Below, piece after piece: positions 34,195 through 42,822 of a stretch of 64,000 nt of DNA; position 1 is the stretch's first letter, and each line of letters opens with the position of its first letter. The notes beneath the pieces were generated by a model. It was not told the DNA's origin. It was given only the letters and a program-made list of their open reading frames with translations, and did not search any database. The stretch is from Clostridia bacterium (GTDB lineage: Bacteria; Bacillota; Clostridia; Oscillospirales; CAG-272). The stretch is taken from NCBI GenBank assembly GCA_017502915.1, contig JAFVUB010000006.1, positions 1 through 64,000 of the forward strand, given 5' to 3'. The translations under genes and the position numbers were made by a program.

Positions 34195-35517
34195 TTATTT
34201 AAGCTTAAATCCGCCGCGCTGACGAACGTATCTGCGCTTTCTTTGACGTGATGCCAGGGCAACGCTCGGCAGTATGAAGGACAGCACGAGCATAACGCCG
34301 AGAGACACGAGCGTTGCTTTGAAGGCTCGCCCGCCAAGATAACTCTTGACTCCGTCCATAAGCACGAGAAAATCATTTCGTTCGACGGCTCGACCGACCG
34401 TTACGCGTGCCGAGGCGAGCTGAGTGGTGCCGTTCCACACGGTGTAGTATGCAACTGTGTCGTCGGATGAAATAGGGGCTGTGAGTCCGTCTTGCGGTAG
34501 CAGCAGCGAATATTGGAGAGCGGAAAGCTCCTCGTGCTCGCCGGCAAAGACTTGAAGATCCTCCAAAAGCACGAGATTGACCTTTTCGATCTCCATTGCC
34601 GCCATTTTAACTTCGATTTCTCCAACAACCGAGCCGGAGCTGAGCAGCGTTCGGTAACCGTAGTTGTTATATACGTAGTCGAGAACGTTTTGCGCTAACT
34701 CAAACCGAGCATCACCGGAAGGGCAACCCATAGCGATCAATATGAAGCTTGCGCCGTTATGCCTTCCAAACGTTGCGATACACGCGCCGCTGTCGGTCAA
34801 GCCCGAGTTCATTCCGCGAACGCTTCGACAGAAAAACTGCGAATTTTTGTTCAGCAGCTCGTTCGAGCCGTACGAGAAGCACCACGAGCCGTCGGCAAAC
34901 TCGATCTTTGTGTTGTAATCCGAGCTGACTGTCATAAAAAGCTCGTTTTTCGAGGCGGCAACGGCAATCTTCAAGCTGTCTCGAAGGGTGGTTTTTTGAC
35001 CGTAAGTATCAAAGCCTGTTATGTTTTTGTATACCGTTGAGGTCATTCCAAGTGTTGCGGCTCGCTCGTTCATTCTGTCTATCAGATTTGCGCTCGAGCC
35101 AAATCCAAGAACGGAAAGCGCGGTGATGGCGTCGCTATATCCCCCCGAAAAGGCGGCAAGCATAAGTGAACGGATCGAAAGCGTTTGCCCGACCGCAAGA
35201 CCGAGCGGCTTTCCGCTTCCGCCGCGGAGCATCTCGGCGGTCAACGTGACCTTTTCGTCAACGCGATCGCCAAGAGCTTCGCATATAAGAAGCCCCGACA
35301 TCAGCTTGACGGTTGAGGACGGAGGTGCTTCGACGTCAAGATTTTTTTGCATTATCATTCGGTCGTTTTCAAGGTTATAAAGCACGAAAAGCTCTGCCGC
35401 ATCAAGCGAGGGCGGTGAGGAACTGCTTTCCTCTTCAGCAAAGACGCCAAGCGAGAAAAGCGGCAAAAGCAAAAAGATAAGGAGGAGCGAGATGAAACGA
35501 AGCATTCCGTTTTTCAT
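34195..35517 (-). CDS. D-alanyl-D-alanine carboxypeptidase (S11) paralogue with degraded active-site motifs
   Basis: A 440-residue exported protein: signal peptide (residues 1-27, cut after VFA), an S11 peptidase-like domain, a beta domain and a C-terminal membrane helix with basic tail, the general plan of DacA/DacF. The first motif SxxK is kept (SSTVK near residue 67). The second motif, normally SGN, reads SGGYSD near residue 120, and the third, normally KTG, reads NSG in GMNSGLTDSG. It may therefore bind peptidoglycan or beta-lactams without normal turnover. RBS AAGGAGG precedes the ATG; ribF lies 21 bases upstream and is probably in the same transcript. Confidence 0.8.
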   Translation of the reverse strand: MKNGMLRFISLLLIFLLLPLFSLGVFAEEESSSSPPSLDAAELFVLYNLENDRMIMQKNLDVEAPPSSTVKLMSGLLICEALGDRVDEKVTLTAEMLRGGSGKPLGLAVGQTLSIRSLMLAAFSGGYSDAITALSVLGFGSSANLIDRMNERAATLGMTSTVYKNITGFDTYGQKTTLRDSLKIAVAASKNELFMTVSSDYNTKIEFADGSWCFSYGSNELLNKNSQFFCRSVRGMNSGLTDSGACIATFGRHNGASFILIAMGCPSGDARFELAQNVLDYVYNNYGYRTLLSSGSVVGEIEVKMAAMEIEKVNLVLLEDLQVFAGEHEELSALQYSLLLPQDGLTAPISSDDTVAYYTVWNGTTQLASARVTVGRAVERNDFLVLMDGVKSYLGGRAFKATLVSLGVMLVLSFILPSVALASRQRKRRYVRQRGGFKLK

Positions 35518-35538
35518 TGCGTCCTCCTTATAGGTTGA

Positions 35539-36453
35539 TCAAATGGCAAAATATTTTCGAGCGTTTGAAATGTCGCGCTCAACGGTGCGAACTAACTCAT
35601 CGGTGCTTGAAAAATGTAGCTCGTCCCGTAAATGAGAGCAGAGCGAGACCTTTACCCGTGCGCCGTAAACGTCGCGGTCAAAATCAAGTATGTGAGTTTC
35701 ACAGCGAACGGCGTTGCCTCCAACCGTCGGGTTTGAGCCGACGTTGCTGACCGCGGTATACTCTTTTCCGTCAAGCTCAACAAGGCTTGCATAAACTCCG
35801 TGACGTGGGATAAGCTTACCCTCGGGTATCTCAAGGTTTATAGTTGGCATACCGAGGCGCTTCCCGAGCGCTCTGCCGTGGGTTATCTCGCCCGTGATAA
35901 AATACGGCGCTCCGAGCATTTTTGCCGCCGCTTCGGCGTCTCCCGAGATCAAAAGCCGACGGATACTGCTTGAGCTCACCACATCCCCGCCCAGCGTTAC
36001 GGGGTCAACGACCTCAGAACCGTACTCAAAGCCGGAAAGCATTTCGGGAAGCCCCGAGCCGCCCTTACCAAAGCGGAAATTAAATCCGCAGACGGCAGCT
36101 TTACATTTACAACGGGATTTCAGAACGTCGTTCACGAAATCCTCGGGTGAGGTGTTTCTAAGCTCGGAGAAATCTCCGAGAACTGCAATGTCAAGTCCCT
36201 TTTTTGCAAAAAGCTCCAGCTTTTCGTCAAGCGTCGTAAGCTTGGGGGAGGGAGCCGATAATAGAAAATCGGCGGGCGGCTGCCCAAAGCACCACGCTCC
36301 GCCGAGAATACCGAGCTCGTCTCGCTTTTCGATCGTTTTGTCGATCAGCGCCGAATGCCCGATGTGCACACCGTCAAAGTTACCAAGACACAGCACGCAG
36401 GCTCTGCCTTCCATAAATTCAAGACCGGTGTGAAGGTCTATATATTTGAGCAT
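35539..36453 (-). CDS. ribF: Bifunctional riboflavin kinase / FAD synthetase
   Basis: Makes FMN from riboflavin and FAD from FMN. The 304-residue product has the N-terminal adenylyltransferase domain with LGNFDGVHIGHSALI (nucleotidyl-transferase HxGH) and VVSSSSIRRLLISGD, and the C-terminal kinase domain with ITHGRALGKRLGMPTINLEIP and YAAVSNVGSNPTVGG-type sequence (YTAVSNVGSNPTVGG). It shares one base with the ireB stop, so the two are coupled. Confidence 0.96.
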   Translation of the reverse strand: MLKYIDLHTGLEFMEGRACVLCLGNFDGVHIGHSALIDKTIEKRDELGILGGAWCFGQPPADFLLSAPSPKLTTLDEKLELFAKKGLDIAVLGDFSELRNTSPEDFVNDVLKSRCKCKAAVCGFNFRFGKGGSGLPEMLSGFEYGSEVVDPVTLGGDVVSSSSIRRLLISGDAEAAAKMLGAPYFITGEITHGRALGKRLGMPTINLEIPEGKLIPRHGVYASLVELDGKEYTAVSNVGSNPTVGGNAVRCETHILDFDRDVYGARVKVSLCSHLRDELHFSSTDELVRTVERDISNARKYFAI

Positions 36454-36713
36454 TATACTCCCAGATAGTTGCGAACCAACGCGTTGAGAAGCTCATCGCG
36501 GTCGATATGGCGAACGAGCGATCTGGCGCTCTTATGATTGGTGATATAAGTGGGGTCCTCGGTCAGAAGATAACCGACGATCTGGTTTACGGGATTATAA
36601 CCCTTTTCACTCAATGCGGCATAGATTGTCTGCAGGATGCGCTTCATCTCATCATTGGTATCATGATAAGCTTCAAACGTCTGGGTCTCTCCGTTTTTCT
36701 TTGCGAGTGGCAT
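36453..36713 (-). CDS. ireB: IreB-family regulatory phosphoprotein
   Basis: An 86-residue small protein of the IreB/UPF0297 family, known as a substrate of the PASTA kinase IreK in Enterococcus, where it affects cephalosporin resistance. The match runs over the full length, with the family core [45 protein letters not shown] and RHIDRDELL. In most Firmicutes this gene sits with ruvX and a DUF1292 gene; here it starts a short operon with ribF instead. Confidence 0.9.
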   Translation of the reverse strand: MPLAKKNGETQTFEAYHDTNDEMKRILQTIYAALSEKGYNPVNQIVGYLLTEDPTYITNHKSARSLVRHIDRDELLNALVRNYLGV

Positions 36714-36746
36714 ATACAGTCCTCCTTATATGCATTCTTTAGAGTA

Positions 36747-36775
36747 ATTATAACCTATATCCTATTTTTTTTCAA
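36747..36775 (-). promoter_or_regulatory. Promoter of ireB-ribF
   Basis: Minus strand TTGAAA, 17 bases, TATAAT, about 35 bases upstream of the ireB start. Confidence 0.8.
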
Positions 36776-36855
36776 GAGGATTTTAATATTTTTTTATCTT
36801 TTGTATCAAAAAAGGCAGATAGGGACTTTAAGATGTTAATTTTTGATCGTGCTAC

Positions 36856-36884
36856 TTCACTTTTTGTCGAGCTTGTGTTATAAT
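36856..36884 (+). promoter_or_regulatory. Promoter of dxs
   Basis: TATAAT at 36879-36884 with TTCACT 17 bases further upstream (36856-36861); the dxs start is 36 bases on. Confidence 0.6.
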
Positions 36885-36919
36885 ATATCGGTAAGCTGCG
36901 AAAGGAGGAGTCCTGCGGT

Positions 36920-38794
36920 ATGGAAGAAAACAAAAGAATACTCGACGGGATAGCTTCTCCCGCCGATCTGAAGGGGCTTTCGGAGAGCGAGCTGAAAACG
37001 CTTGCCGCCGAGATACGGGAATTTTTGGTTGAAAAGGTTTCAAAGACGGGAGGGCATCTCGCGTCAAATCTCGGTGTCGTTGAGCTGACGCTGGCAATAC
37101 ATCGCGTTATGAATGCTCCCGAGGATCATATAATCTTCGACGTCGGTCACCAAAGCTACGTTCACAAGATACTGACCGGTCGCCGCGACCGATTTGACAC
37201 TCTGCGTCAGGGCGGAGGGATTTCGGGCTTTACCTGCCGCGCCGAGAGTGAATACGATTGCTTCGGAGCGGGGCACAGCTCAACCTCGCTGTCTGCCGCG
37301 CTGGGCTTTGCCGAGGCGGATCGTCTCAAAGGCTCGCAGGCTTATACCGTTGCGGTGGTCGGTGACGGCGCCTTTACCGGAGGAATGATCCACGAAGCGC
37401 TAAACAACTTTGATAACCGCCTGCGCCTCATTCTGATAATCAACGAAAACGAAATGTCGATATCCAAAAACATCGGCAGATTCGCAAGCAATATGGCAAA
37501 GCTTCGCGCCAACAGCGGATATCTCAAGACCAAGCGGGCAACGCGTAACTTCGTCCGTCGCATACCGCTTATTGGTAACGGTCTTTTTAGCTTGATGCGC
37601 GACACCAAGAAGCTGCTGAAAAACATTATGTACGGCAGTAATTACTTTGAAAATCTCGGGCTTCACTATCTCGGTCCGGTTGACGGTCACGACAGAGCGG
37701 CACTTGAGCGATTGCTGACCGAGGCAAAGCAGTCGGGTCACGGAGCGGTCATTCACGTCAAAACGGTCAAGGGCAAGGGGTATCAGCCTGCCGAGACCGA
37801 TCCGGGGCGTTATCACGGCATGTCACCTTTGGGAGCAGAGCTTCAAAATCCGAATTTCTCGTCGGTCGTGGGTGAGGAGCTGACAAGGCTTGCTCAACAC
37901 GATGACTCGATCTGTGCGATAACTGCGGCGATGGCAGACGGAACGGGGCTGGTTGGCTTTTCGAGGGCGCACCCCGATCGCTTTTACGACGTGGGTATTG
38001 CCGAGCCTCACGCGCTGACCTTCGCGGCGGGACTTGCCGCACACAGTATGAAGGCTGCGGTCTGCATTTATTCTACCTTCTTGCAAAGGGGATACGATAA
38101 TATAATCCACGATATCGCGCTGCAGAGCCTACCCGTGCTTATTTGCGTTGACCGCGCAGGACTTAACGCCTCGGACGGAGCAACACACCACGGAATTTTC
38201 GACGTTGCCTTCCTTTCGGGCATACCGAATCTGGAGATATATACACCCCTGACCAACGAAACACTCAAAGTGTCGCTTGCGGCGGCGCTGGCGTCGGGAA
38301 GACCTTGTGCCGTGCGTTACCCCAACGCCTGCGAGGACGAAAGAGTTGTTTCGGCGTTTTACCGCGACGGCGACTTCTCGCTTCGCATAGCGCGAGCTGA
38401 TTTCGCAAAGGACGAGAACGTATCGGCGGTCATCGTGACCGACGGACGTATCGTTATTGAAGCACTTGAAGCCAAGAAACGGCTTGCCGAGCAGGGGGAG
38501 CGCATCGGAGTTATCCTGCTTGAAAAGGTAAAGCCGTACAGAGAGGCGGCAATGGCAGTTTCGGAGCTTTTGCCCGAGAGCGTCAATAAAATCGTTTTCC
38601 TTGAGGAGGAGCAGCGCGCGGGCGGCATGGGCATGCTGCTTTGCGACGAGATGAGCCGAGAGGGAATGCTTGACGGTATGAAGACCTCGATAATGGCGAC
38701 CGATGACGATTTCGTTGTCAGACGAGAAAACGAACCGATCCTTAAAACGGCGGGAATCGACGCCCAAAGCATAGTGAACGAAATAATGAAATAA
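36920..38794 (+). CDS. dxs: 1-Deoxy-D-xylulose-5-phosphate synthase
   Basis: First MEP-pathway enzyme; condenses pyruvate and glyceraldehyde 3-phosphate using thiamine diphosphate. The 624 residues fit. Parts seen: HLASNLGVVELTLAIH, DVGHQSYVHKILTGR, the TPP-binding VVGDGAFTGGMIHEALNN (GDG-N motif), YLGPVDGHD, the transketolase pyrimidine domain with DVGIAEPHALTFAAGLA, and the C-terminal domain with LLEKVKPY and FLEEEQRAGGMGMLL. AAAGGAGGAG precedes the ATG by 9 bases. It is monocistronic, with a terminator directly after. Confidence 0.97.
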   Translation: MEENKRILDGIASPADLKGLSESELKTLAAEIREFLVEKVSKTGGHLASNLGVVELTLAIHRVMNAPEDHIIFDVGHQSYVHKILTGRRDRFDTLRQGGGISGFTCRAESEYDCFGAGHSSTSLSAALGFAEADRLKGSQAYTVAVVGDGAFTGGMIHEALNNFDNRLRLILIINENEMSISKNIGRFASNMAKLRANSGYLKTKRATRNFVRRIPLIGNGLFSLMRDTKKLLKNIMYGSNYFENLGLHYLGPVDGHDRAALERLLTEAKQSGHGAVIHVKTVKGKGYQPAETDPGRYHGMSPLGAELQNPNFSSVVGEELTRLAQHDDSICAITAAMADGTGLVGFSRAHPDRFYDVGIAEPHALTFAAGLAAHSMKAAVCIYSTFLQRGYDNIIHDIALQSLPVLICVDRAGLNASDGATHHGIFDVAFLSGIPNLEIYTPLTNETLKVSLAAALASGRPCAVRYPNACEDERVVSAFYRDGDFSLRIARADFAKDENVSAVIVTDGRIVIEALEAKKRLAEQGERIGVILLEKVKPYREAAMAVSELLPESVNKIVFLEEEQRAGGMGMLLCDEMSREGMLDGMKTSIMATDDDFVVRRENEPILKTAGIDAQSIVNEIMK

Positions 38795-38795
38795 C

Positions 38796-38833
38796 AAAAA
38801 GATCCTTGCACGGCACCGTGCAAGGATCTTTTT
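38796..38833. terminator. Terminator between dxs and the convergent small gene
   Basis: An 18-bp perfect stem (38796-38813 with 38816-38833), loop CA, A-tract and T-tract ends; works in both directions. Confidence 0.9.
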
Positions 38834-38842
38834 GTGTTTGGC

Positions 38843-39073
38843 TCAATGAGCGGCAAGCCATTCCTCGGCCTTTGCCTTGGAGATCGACTTGATGTTCTCA
38901 GCCTTGTAGGGCGAAGCCTCTCCGCCGTTTACGTAGAGGAAGTAAAGACCGCCGGGAGTCTGATAAAGGGTCTCCTCGTAGCCGTCGGTATCGCCGATGC
39001 TGCCAACGGTGAACTTCTTTACGAGAGTAGCAGTCTCGGTGTCGTACTCTCTCTTGCAGATGATCTTCTTCAT
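38843..39073 (-). CDS. Small protein of an unnamed YDTxxA...GGxxSPY family
   Basis: A 76-residue protein with the pattern REYDTETATLV, ETLYQTPGGLYFLYVNGGEASPY and a C-terminal helix. The same pattern is found in the island protein at 44576-44878 (VYDTNKATLI, ERLYQKADGEYFVYGHGGSMSPY), so the two are homologues. Function unknown; the compact strand-rich core followed by a helix would suit a small binding domain. It lies at the edge of the guaA island and might be an older passenger. RBS AAAGGAG precedes the ATG. Confidence 0.72.
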   Translation of the reverse strand: MKKIICKREYDTETATLVKKFTVGSIGDTDGYEETLYQTPGGLYFLYVNGGEASPYKAENIKSISKAKAEEWLAAH

Positions 39074-39241
39074 GATCTATGCTCCTTTTCTTTATTATCG
39101 GTTTTAGTGCGACATCGCGCAAATCCAAGATATTTTATCACGAGTTGACCGTCTTGTCAAGTGCCAAATATGATCAAAGATTATAATATTTCTCAAATTC
39201 GGCAGGGTGGGGGAAATGAGCGCCACAAACTGTGCGGATAT

Positions 39242-39296
39242 GACAAAAAGCCCCTTTATCTGCGGCTTTGGTTCACCGCGTCAAAGGGCTTTTGTC
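39242..39296 (-). terminator. Hairpin on the chromosome side of the island, possible former guaA terminator
   Basis: GACAAAAAGCCCCTTT and CAAAGGGCTTTTGTC pair around a long loop that contains a smaller GCGG/CCGC stem. It lies about 55 bases left of the leftmost att core, where guaA would end if the island were absent. Confidence 0.5.
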
Positions 39297-39350
39297 TGTT
39301 TTATGTTTTTAGGATTTGCTCATTACTGCAGAGGCTTTTGGCGTGGGAGG

Positions 39351-39485
39351 TTATTCCCACTCGAAAGTGTATATCTAATATCGGATATATCGGGTGGTTT
39401 TCGGTGCATTTTTGTAGCTGTTTTTACGTTGTTTTACCTCTGTTATCCCCATTCAACCGCCAAAGTGATGTCAAAAGTGTTGTCA
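39351..39485. repeat. Left att end of module 1 (core plus arm repeats)
   Basis: Core 39351-39362, then 99 bases resembling modules 2 and 3, then AAAGTGATGTCA (39462-39473) and AAAGTGTTGTCA (39474-39485) in tandem. The TTATCCCCATTCAACCGCC stretch before the repeats is shared almost exactly with module 2. Confidence 0.78.
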
Positions 39486-39529
39486 CAAAATATGACTAAA
39501 AGCTTTTAAGTGTAACGTGTTTTTTTAGA

Positions 39530-40306
39530 TTAATTAAAATCTTCTGCATCAATGATCTTTTCACTAAAGTTTCCGTCACTCACAGGTGTTAATGTATATT
39601 CCAATGTATACTGTGTAAAATCACATATCTCATCATCCATTGAGTAACTGGTTTTTTCTCCAAATAGTTTACTCAGTCCATACCAATTCTTACCTGATGC
39701 AAAGTATACATACAAATATTCTGAAGGAACCCCTACAGTAACTGTATCTCCAGCTCTAACATAAAAGCTTAACCTCGTGACACCGCTCGCTGTCTTAAGT
39801 TTTACTATACATGACTCACTATGTGGTGCCGTAACTGTAATTTCTGATTCGTTGTAATATTCCTTTCCCTGTAAAACCTCTCCCGTTCTTGGAATAATGA
39901 CATTAGCAGGTGGTGATTCCTTAGGCTCGCTATCAAATACACCTGCATCATCCATTATCATTAGCCCAATAGGAACGCAGAGCACTACCAAAACAATAAG
40001 AATAGGTTTTATTTTATCCCAAACGGAGAAAGTTTTTTTAGGGGGAGTTTTTTGTTGGTGGTCTTTCTGCGTTTGGAAGTTTTGCTGTTGTGTTTGGTAT
40101 TTTAGCAGATTATCATATTCGTTGCGTAAAGTAGAGGATGAAAGTACTCGATATGCCTCATTTATTTGTTGCATTTTATGCTTTGCATAGTCTTTGTCAC
40201 CTTGATAGAGATCGGGGTGATATTGTTTTGCTAATGCTTTATATGCCGCTTGTATTATTTCTGGCGATGCTGTGGGTGCAACTTGCAAGGTGTCATAATG
40301 TGTCAT
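39530..40306 (-). CDS. J-domain membrane protein
   Basis: A 258-residue protein. Residues 1-68 form a J domain (MTHYDTLQVAPTASPEIIQA, KQYHPDLY with the HPD motif, INEAYRVLSS), which would recruit an Hsp70 such as DnaK. A Gln-rich linker, one membrane helix (IKPILIVLVVLCVPIGLMIM, about 98-117) and an extracytoplasmic beta-rich domain follow (SESCIVKLKTASGVTRLSFYVRAGDTVTVGVPSEYLYVYFASG). The single cargo gene of module 1. Function unknown; its site in an att-bounded cassette beside nuclease cargo suggests, but does not prove, a defence or immunity role. Confidence 0.8.
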   Translation of the reverse strand: MTHYDTLQVAPTASPEIIQAAYKALAKQYHPDLYQGDKDYAKHKMQQINEAYRVLSSSTLRNEYDNLLKYQTQQQNFQTQKDHQQKTPPKKTFSVWDKIKPILIVLVVLCVPIGLMIMDDAGVFDSEPKESPPANVIIPRTGEVLQGKEYYNESEITVTAPHSESCIVKLKTASGVTRLSFYVRAGDTVTVGVPSEYLYVYFASGKNWYGLSKLFGEKTSYSMDDEICDFTQYTLEYTLTPVSDGNFSEKIIDAEDFN

Positions 40307-40336
40307 AAAATACCTCTTTTTAGGTTGTTACGATTC

Positions 40337-40564
40337 AAACTGTTGTCAAAAGTGTTGTCGCGCAAATCGCGAAATGTGCAAAAAGCGGCTTGGAATAAGG
40401 CTTCCAAGCCACTTAAAAACCTTATTGTATTATTCCCACTCGAAAGTACATGTCTAATATGTGCTATTTGGGGTGATTTTTAGTGCATTTTTATGGCTTT
40501 TTTTGCGTTGTTTTATCTCCATTATCCCCATTCAACCGCCAAAGTGTTGTCAAAAGTGTTGTCA
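40337..40564. repeat. att junction between modules 1 and 2
   Basis: Right arm repeats of module 1: AAACTGTTGTCA (40337-40348) and AAAGTGTTGTCG (40349-40360). Then a hairpin (GGCTTGGAA/TTCCAAGCC, 40388-40410), the core at 40430-40441, and the left arm of module 2 with AAAGTGTTGTCA twice (40541-40552, 40553-40564). Confidence 0.82.
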
Positions 40565-40649
40565 CGCTAAGGCACTTAAAAAGGCTGAAGAAACGGGAGA
40601 TTTCAACTGTAATTAGTATATCACAAAACTATATATTTTTCAAGATTTT

Positions 40650-41942
40650 TTATTTTTGCTCTTTCATTTTTAACGATGTTCTATACTGCTCGGCTTCTGG
40701 TACTTCGATAAATTCTACCGACTTATCAAAGTTTTTCATAACCACTGCTTTTATTTCATCAAGCGTTACATTGAAAAACTCTCTCCGCTGATTGACCATA
40801 TTGAGTTTTTTGTTTTCAAATGCTTTATGTAGAGCTGCTTCCAAAGCGGGAGCGTTGTCTGAGAAAATCATAGCATGAATATCGAAATTGAAAGGAACAG
40901 AAGCGTCACTCAATTCGTCGATTCTTTCCTGCGGGTCTAATCTTCTTGTCATACCGATTTTGTATATGTTTTCACCAAACGCTCCAATGTTAGAAATTAT
41001 ATATACATATCCCGCTTTTGCATTAGACTCTCTATAATCAATATCCTTTATATTTTTGTCGATTTCGCCGAGTTGTGCTTCAATCTCTGCCTTTTTCTGC
41101 TCCAAGTCAGCTTTTTGTTCGTCGGTGGCGGTAAGTAATTGCTTGTTTATGGAGTCCAAAGCATTTTGGTAATGTTTCTGTTCTTTTTGAATCTTTTTGC
41201 GAGCTTCTTCAATTTCTTTTTGAAGTTTTGCTTCTTCACGCAGTTGGGCACGAAGCTCCTTCTGTTCTTCTTTTTCCTCTTGCTTCTTTTGCTTATATTC
41301 AAAAGCAAGATATAGCTCTTCAATTTTGGCTTTTAAGTATTGATGAGTGATTGCTACGCTCATAATTCGTCCGAGTTTTGAAATGGCTTCAAAAGAAGTA
41401 TGCAGTCTTTTTTCGGAAAGCTCAATATTGGCATATGTAACACGGCTAATAACTTCGTCACACTCGCTATTGAAGGCACGAAGCAACAGTTTTTGCATAT
41501 CCTTCACCATTTTTTTGCCTTCGGATTTGCTTCCGTTTACCGTCCAATTCATATTTCCAGTAACAGCCTGATCGTTTTTGATTAACGCTTTTTGGGTTTC
41601 ACGAATTTTGTTCAATCTCTCTTTATACGCCTCGGAGTTGACCATTTCATATTTGGGCTTGTATAAAGCGAAATCTTGATACAAGAGCTGTTCTTCTACA
41701 TCAACAAGCATCTTCTGCTTGGCATCAATTTTTGATTTGATTTCGTCAAGATCAGCATTAGCTTTGTTTATGTTTTCGTTTATCGCATTTTCTTTGCTCT
41801 GTAACTCTCGAATGTGGTTTTCTAAGTTACAAGCATCCATCATTTCGGGAGTGAGAAGCTTTTTAGCGTCTTCTAATTCCGTCAATAATCTCTCGTTTTC
41901 TCTTTTTATCTTTGAAGCGTTAAAAATATCAAACAATCCCAT
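40650..41942 (-). CDS. DUF4041 / T5orf172 GIY-YIG nuclease-like protein
   Basis: A 430-residue protein. After MGLFDIF comes a long coiled coil (residues 15-100), the DUF4041-like helical region (EGKKMVKDMQKLLLRAFNSECDEVISRV, residues about 130-200), more coiled coil to 310, and a C-terminal GIY-YIG-like domain of the T5orf172 kind. In that last domain AGYVYIISNIGAFGENIYKIGMTRR and the following HKAFENKKLNMVNQRREFF can be read. DUF4041/T5orf172 proteins are frequent in phages and defence islands and are expected to act on DNA, but the mechanism is unsettled. It follows its neighbour by 22 bases on the same strand. Confidence 0.83.
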   Translation of the reverse strand: MGLFDIFNASKIKRENERLLTELEDAKKLLTPEMMDACNLENHIRELQSKENAINENINKANADLDEIKSKIDAKQKMLVDVEEQLLYQDFALYKPKYEMVNSEAYKERLNKIRETQKALIKNDQAVTGNMNWTVNGSKSEGKKMVKDMQKLLLRAFNSECDEVISRVTYANIELSEKRLHTSFEAISKLGRIMSVAITHQYLKAKIEELYLAFEYKQKKQEEKEEQKELRAQLREEAKLQKEIEEARKKIQKEQKHYQNALDSINKQLLTATDEQKADLEQKKAEIEAQLGEIDKNIKDIDYRESNAKAGYVYIISNIGAFGENIYKIGMTRRLDPQERIDELSDASVPFNFDIHAMIFSDNAPALEAALHKAFENKKLNMVNQRREFFNVTLDEIKAVVMKNFDKSVEFIEVPEAEQYRTSLKMKEQK

Positions 41943-41964
41943 CTTTATCCCCTCCCAAAATATA

Positions 41965-42504
41965 TCAATACATTTTTAATAAAACCTTGTGCTTTTTTTG
42001 CTTTTCATCACGGTATTCCATATAAATACAATTTGCAGCAGTGAAGTCAAACACTTCTTTTTTCAACCTTACATCAACTTTTATTTGTGCTAATTCTTTA
42101 GGTCTAATATTAAACAGTTTGTTATTTGGCTGTTCGGATAATGACGATTTAATTAAAATCTTGTCTGGTCTATCTTTATACAATATCCTCTTTTTATCAC
42201 ATAACAAAATAAATACATCTCTAATAATTTTATTATCGGAACTACTGTTGTACACATCTAATGAAAAACTAAAAACCGCTATATCTGCAACTGGAAACAC
42301 TGCTTCTTGAAGCCCTGTATCGGTTGTTTTGTTACAGCGACAGCATTCTTCATTATTTAAATATATTTTAATTTGTCCTTTCCTTGATAAATTGCTTAAC
42401 CAAACACCAAACAATGTAGACACTCCCGAAACAAAGAGTGTTCCTATTGGCTGTTTATATTCAATCAACAACTCAACAACTTTATTAAGCCAATCACAAC
42501 TCAT
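41965..42504 (-). CDS. Membrane-anchored hypothetical protein, partner of the GIY-YIG gene
   Basis: A 179-residue protein. One hydrophobic helix near the N terminus (IGTLFVSGVSTLFGVWLS, residues 20-37) is followed by a soluble, strand-rich domain with a CCRC motif near 54 and conserved-looking VFSFSLDVYNSSSDNKIIRDVFILL. No family was recognised. GAGGAG precedes the ATG, and a promoter lies upstream, so it is the first gene of the module 2 operon. It may tether or regulate the nuclease-like protein. Confidence 0.6.
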   Translation of the reverse strand: MSCDWLNKVVELLIEYKQPIGTLFVSGVSTLFGVWLSNLSRKGQIKIYLNNEECCRCNKTTDTGLQEAVFPVADIAVFSFSLDVYNSSSDNKIIRDVFILLCDKKRILYKDRPDKILIKSSLSEQPNNKLFNIRPKELAQIKVDVRLKKEVFDFTAANCIYMEYRDEKQKKHKVLLKMY

Positions 42505-42534
42505 ATTTTTCTCCTCGATGCATTACGCATAGTT

Positions 42535-42563
42535 ATTATACCATACAATGACAATTTTTTCAA
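42535..42563 (-). promoter_or_regulatory. Promoter of the module 2 operon
   Basis: Minus strand TTGAAA, 17-base spacer, TATAAT, about 31 bases before the first gene. Confidence 0.75.
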
Positions 42564-42582
42564 GATGTGATAAGTTTTTGAT

Positions 42583-42822
42583 AAACTGTTGTCGAAAGTG
42601 TTGTCACTCCGCATATTTATCAAGTGATAAAAATGCAGAAAAGTGGCTTGGAATAAGGCTTCCAAGCCACTTAAAAACTTTATTCAATTATTCCCACTCG
42701 AAAGTACATCTTTAATATGGGCTATTTCTGGTGGTTTTTAGTGCGTTTTTGTGGCAATTTTTACGCTGTTTTATCTCCATTATCCCCATTATACCTTCAA
42801 AGTGTTGTCAAAAGTATTGTCA
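42583..42822. repeat. att junction between modules 2 and 3
   Basis: Right arm repeats of module 2: AAACTGTTGTCG (42583-42594) and AAAGTGTTGTCA (42595-42606). A hairpin (AAGTGGCTTGGAA/TTCCAAGCCACTT) follows, then the core at 42688-42699 and the left arm of module 3 with AAAGTGTTGTCA (42799-42810) and AAAGTATTGTCA (42811-42822). Confidence 0.82.

Larger units (their letters stand above)
39351..40441. mobile_element. Island module 1: att-bounded cassette with one J-domain gene
   Basis: Bounded by cores TTATTCCCACTC at 39351-39362 and 40430-40441. Inside each end is a pair of 12-bp repeats (39462-39485 and 40337-40360). The only gene is the J-domain gene at 39530. No integrase, so it could move only with help in trans or as part of a tandem unit. 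Confidence 0.7.
40430..42699. mobile_element. Island module 2: att-bounded cassette with a GIY-YIG protein and a partner
   Basis: Bounded by cores at 40430-40441 and 42688-42699, with arm repeat pairs inside both ends. Two minus-strand genes, read from one promoter near 42535-42563. No integrase. Confidence 0.72.

Noticed and set aside
36714..36919. Thiamine or FMN riboswitch before dxs or ribF
   Set aside because: The leaders are too short and lack the conserved boxes; only promoters are visible.
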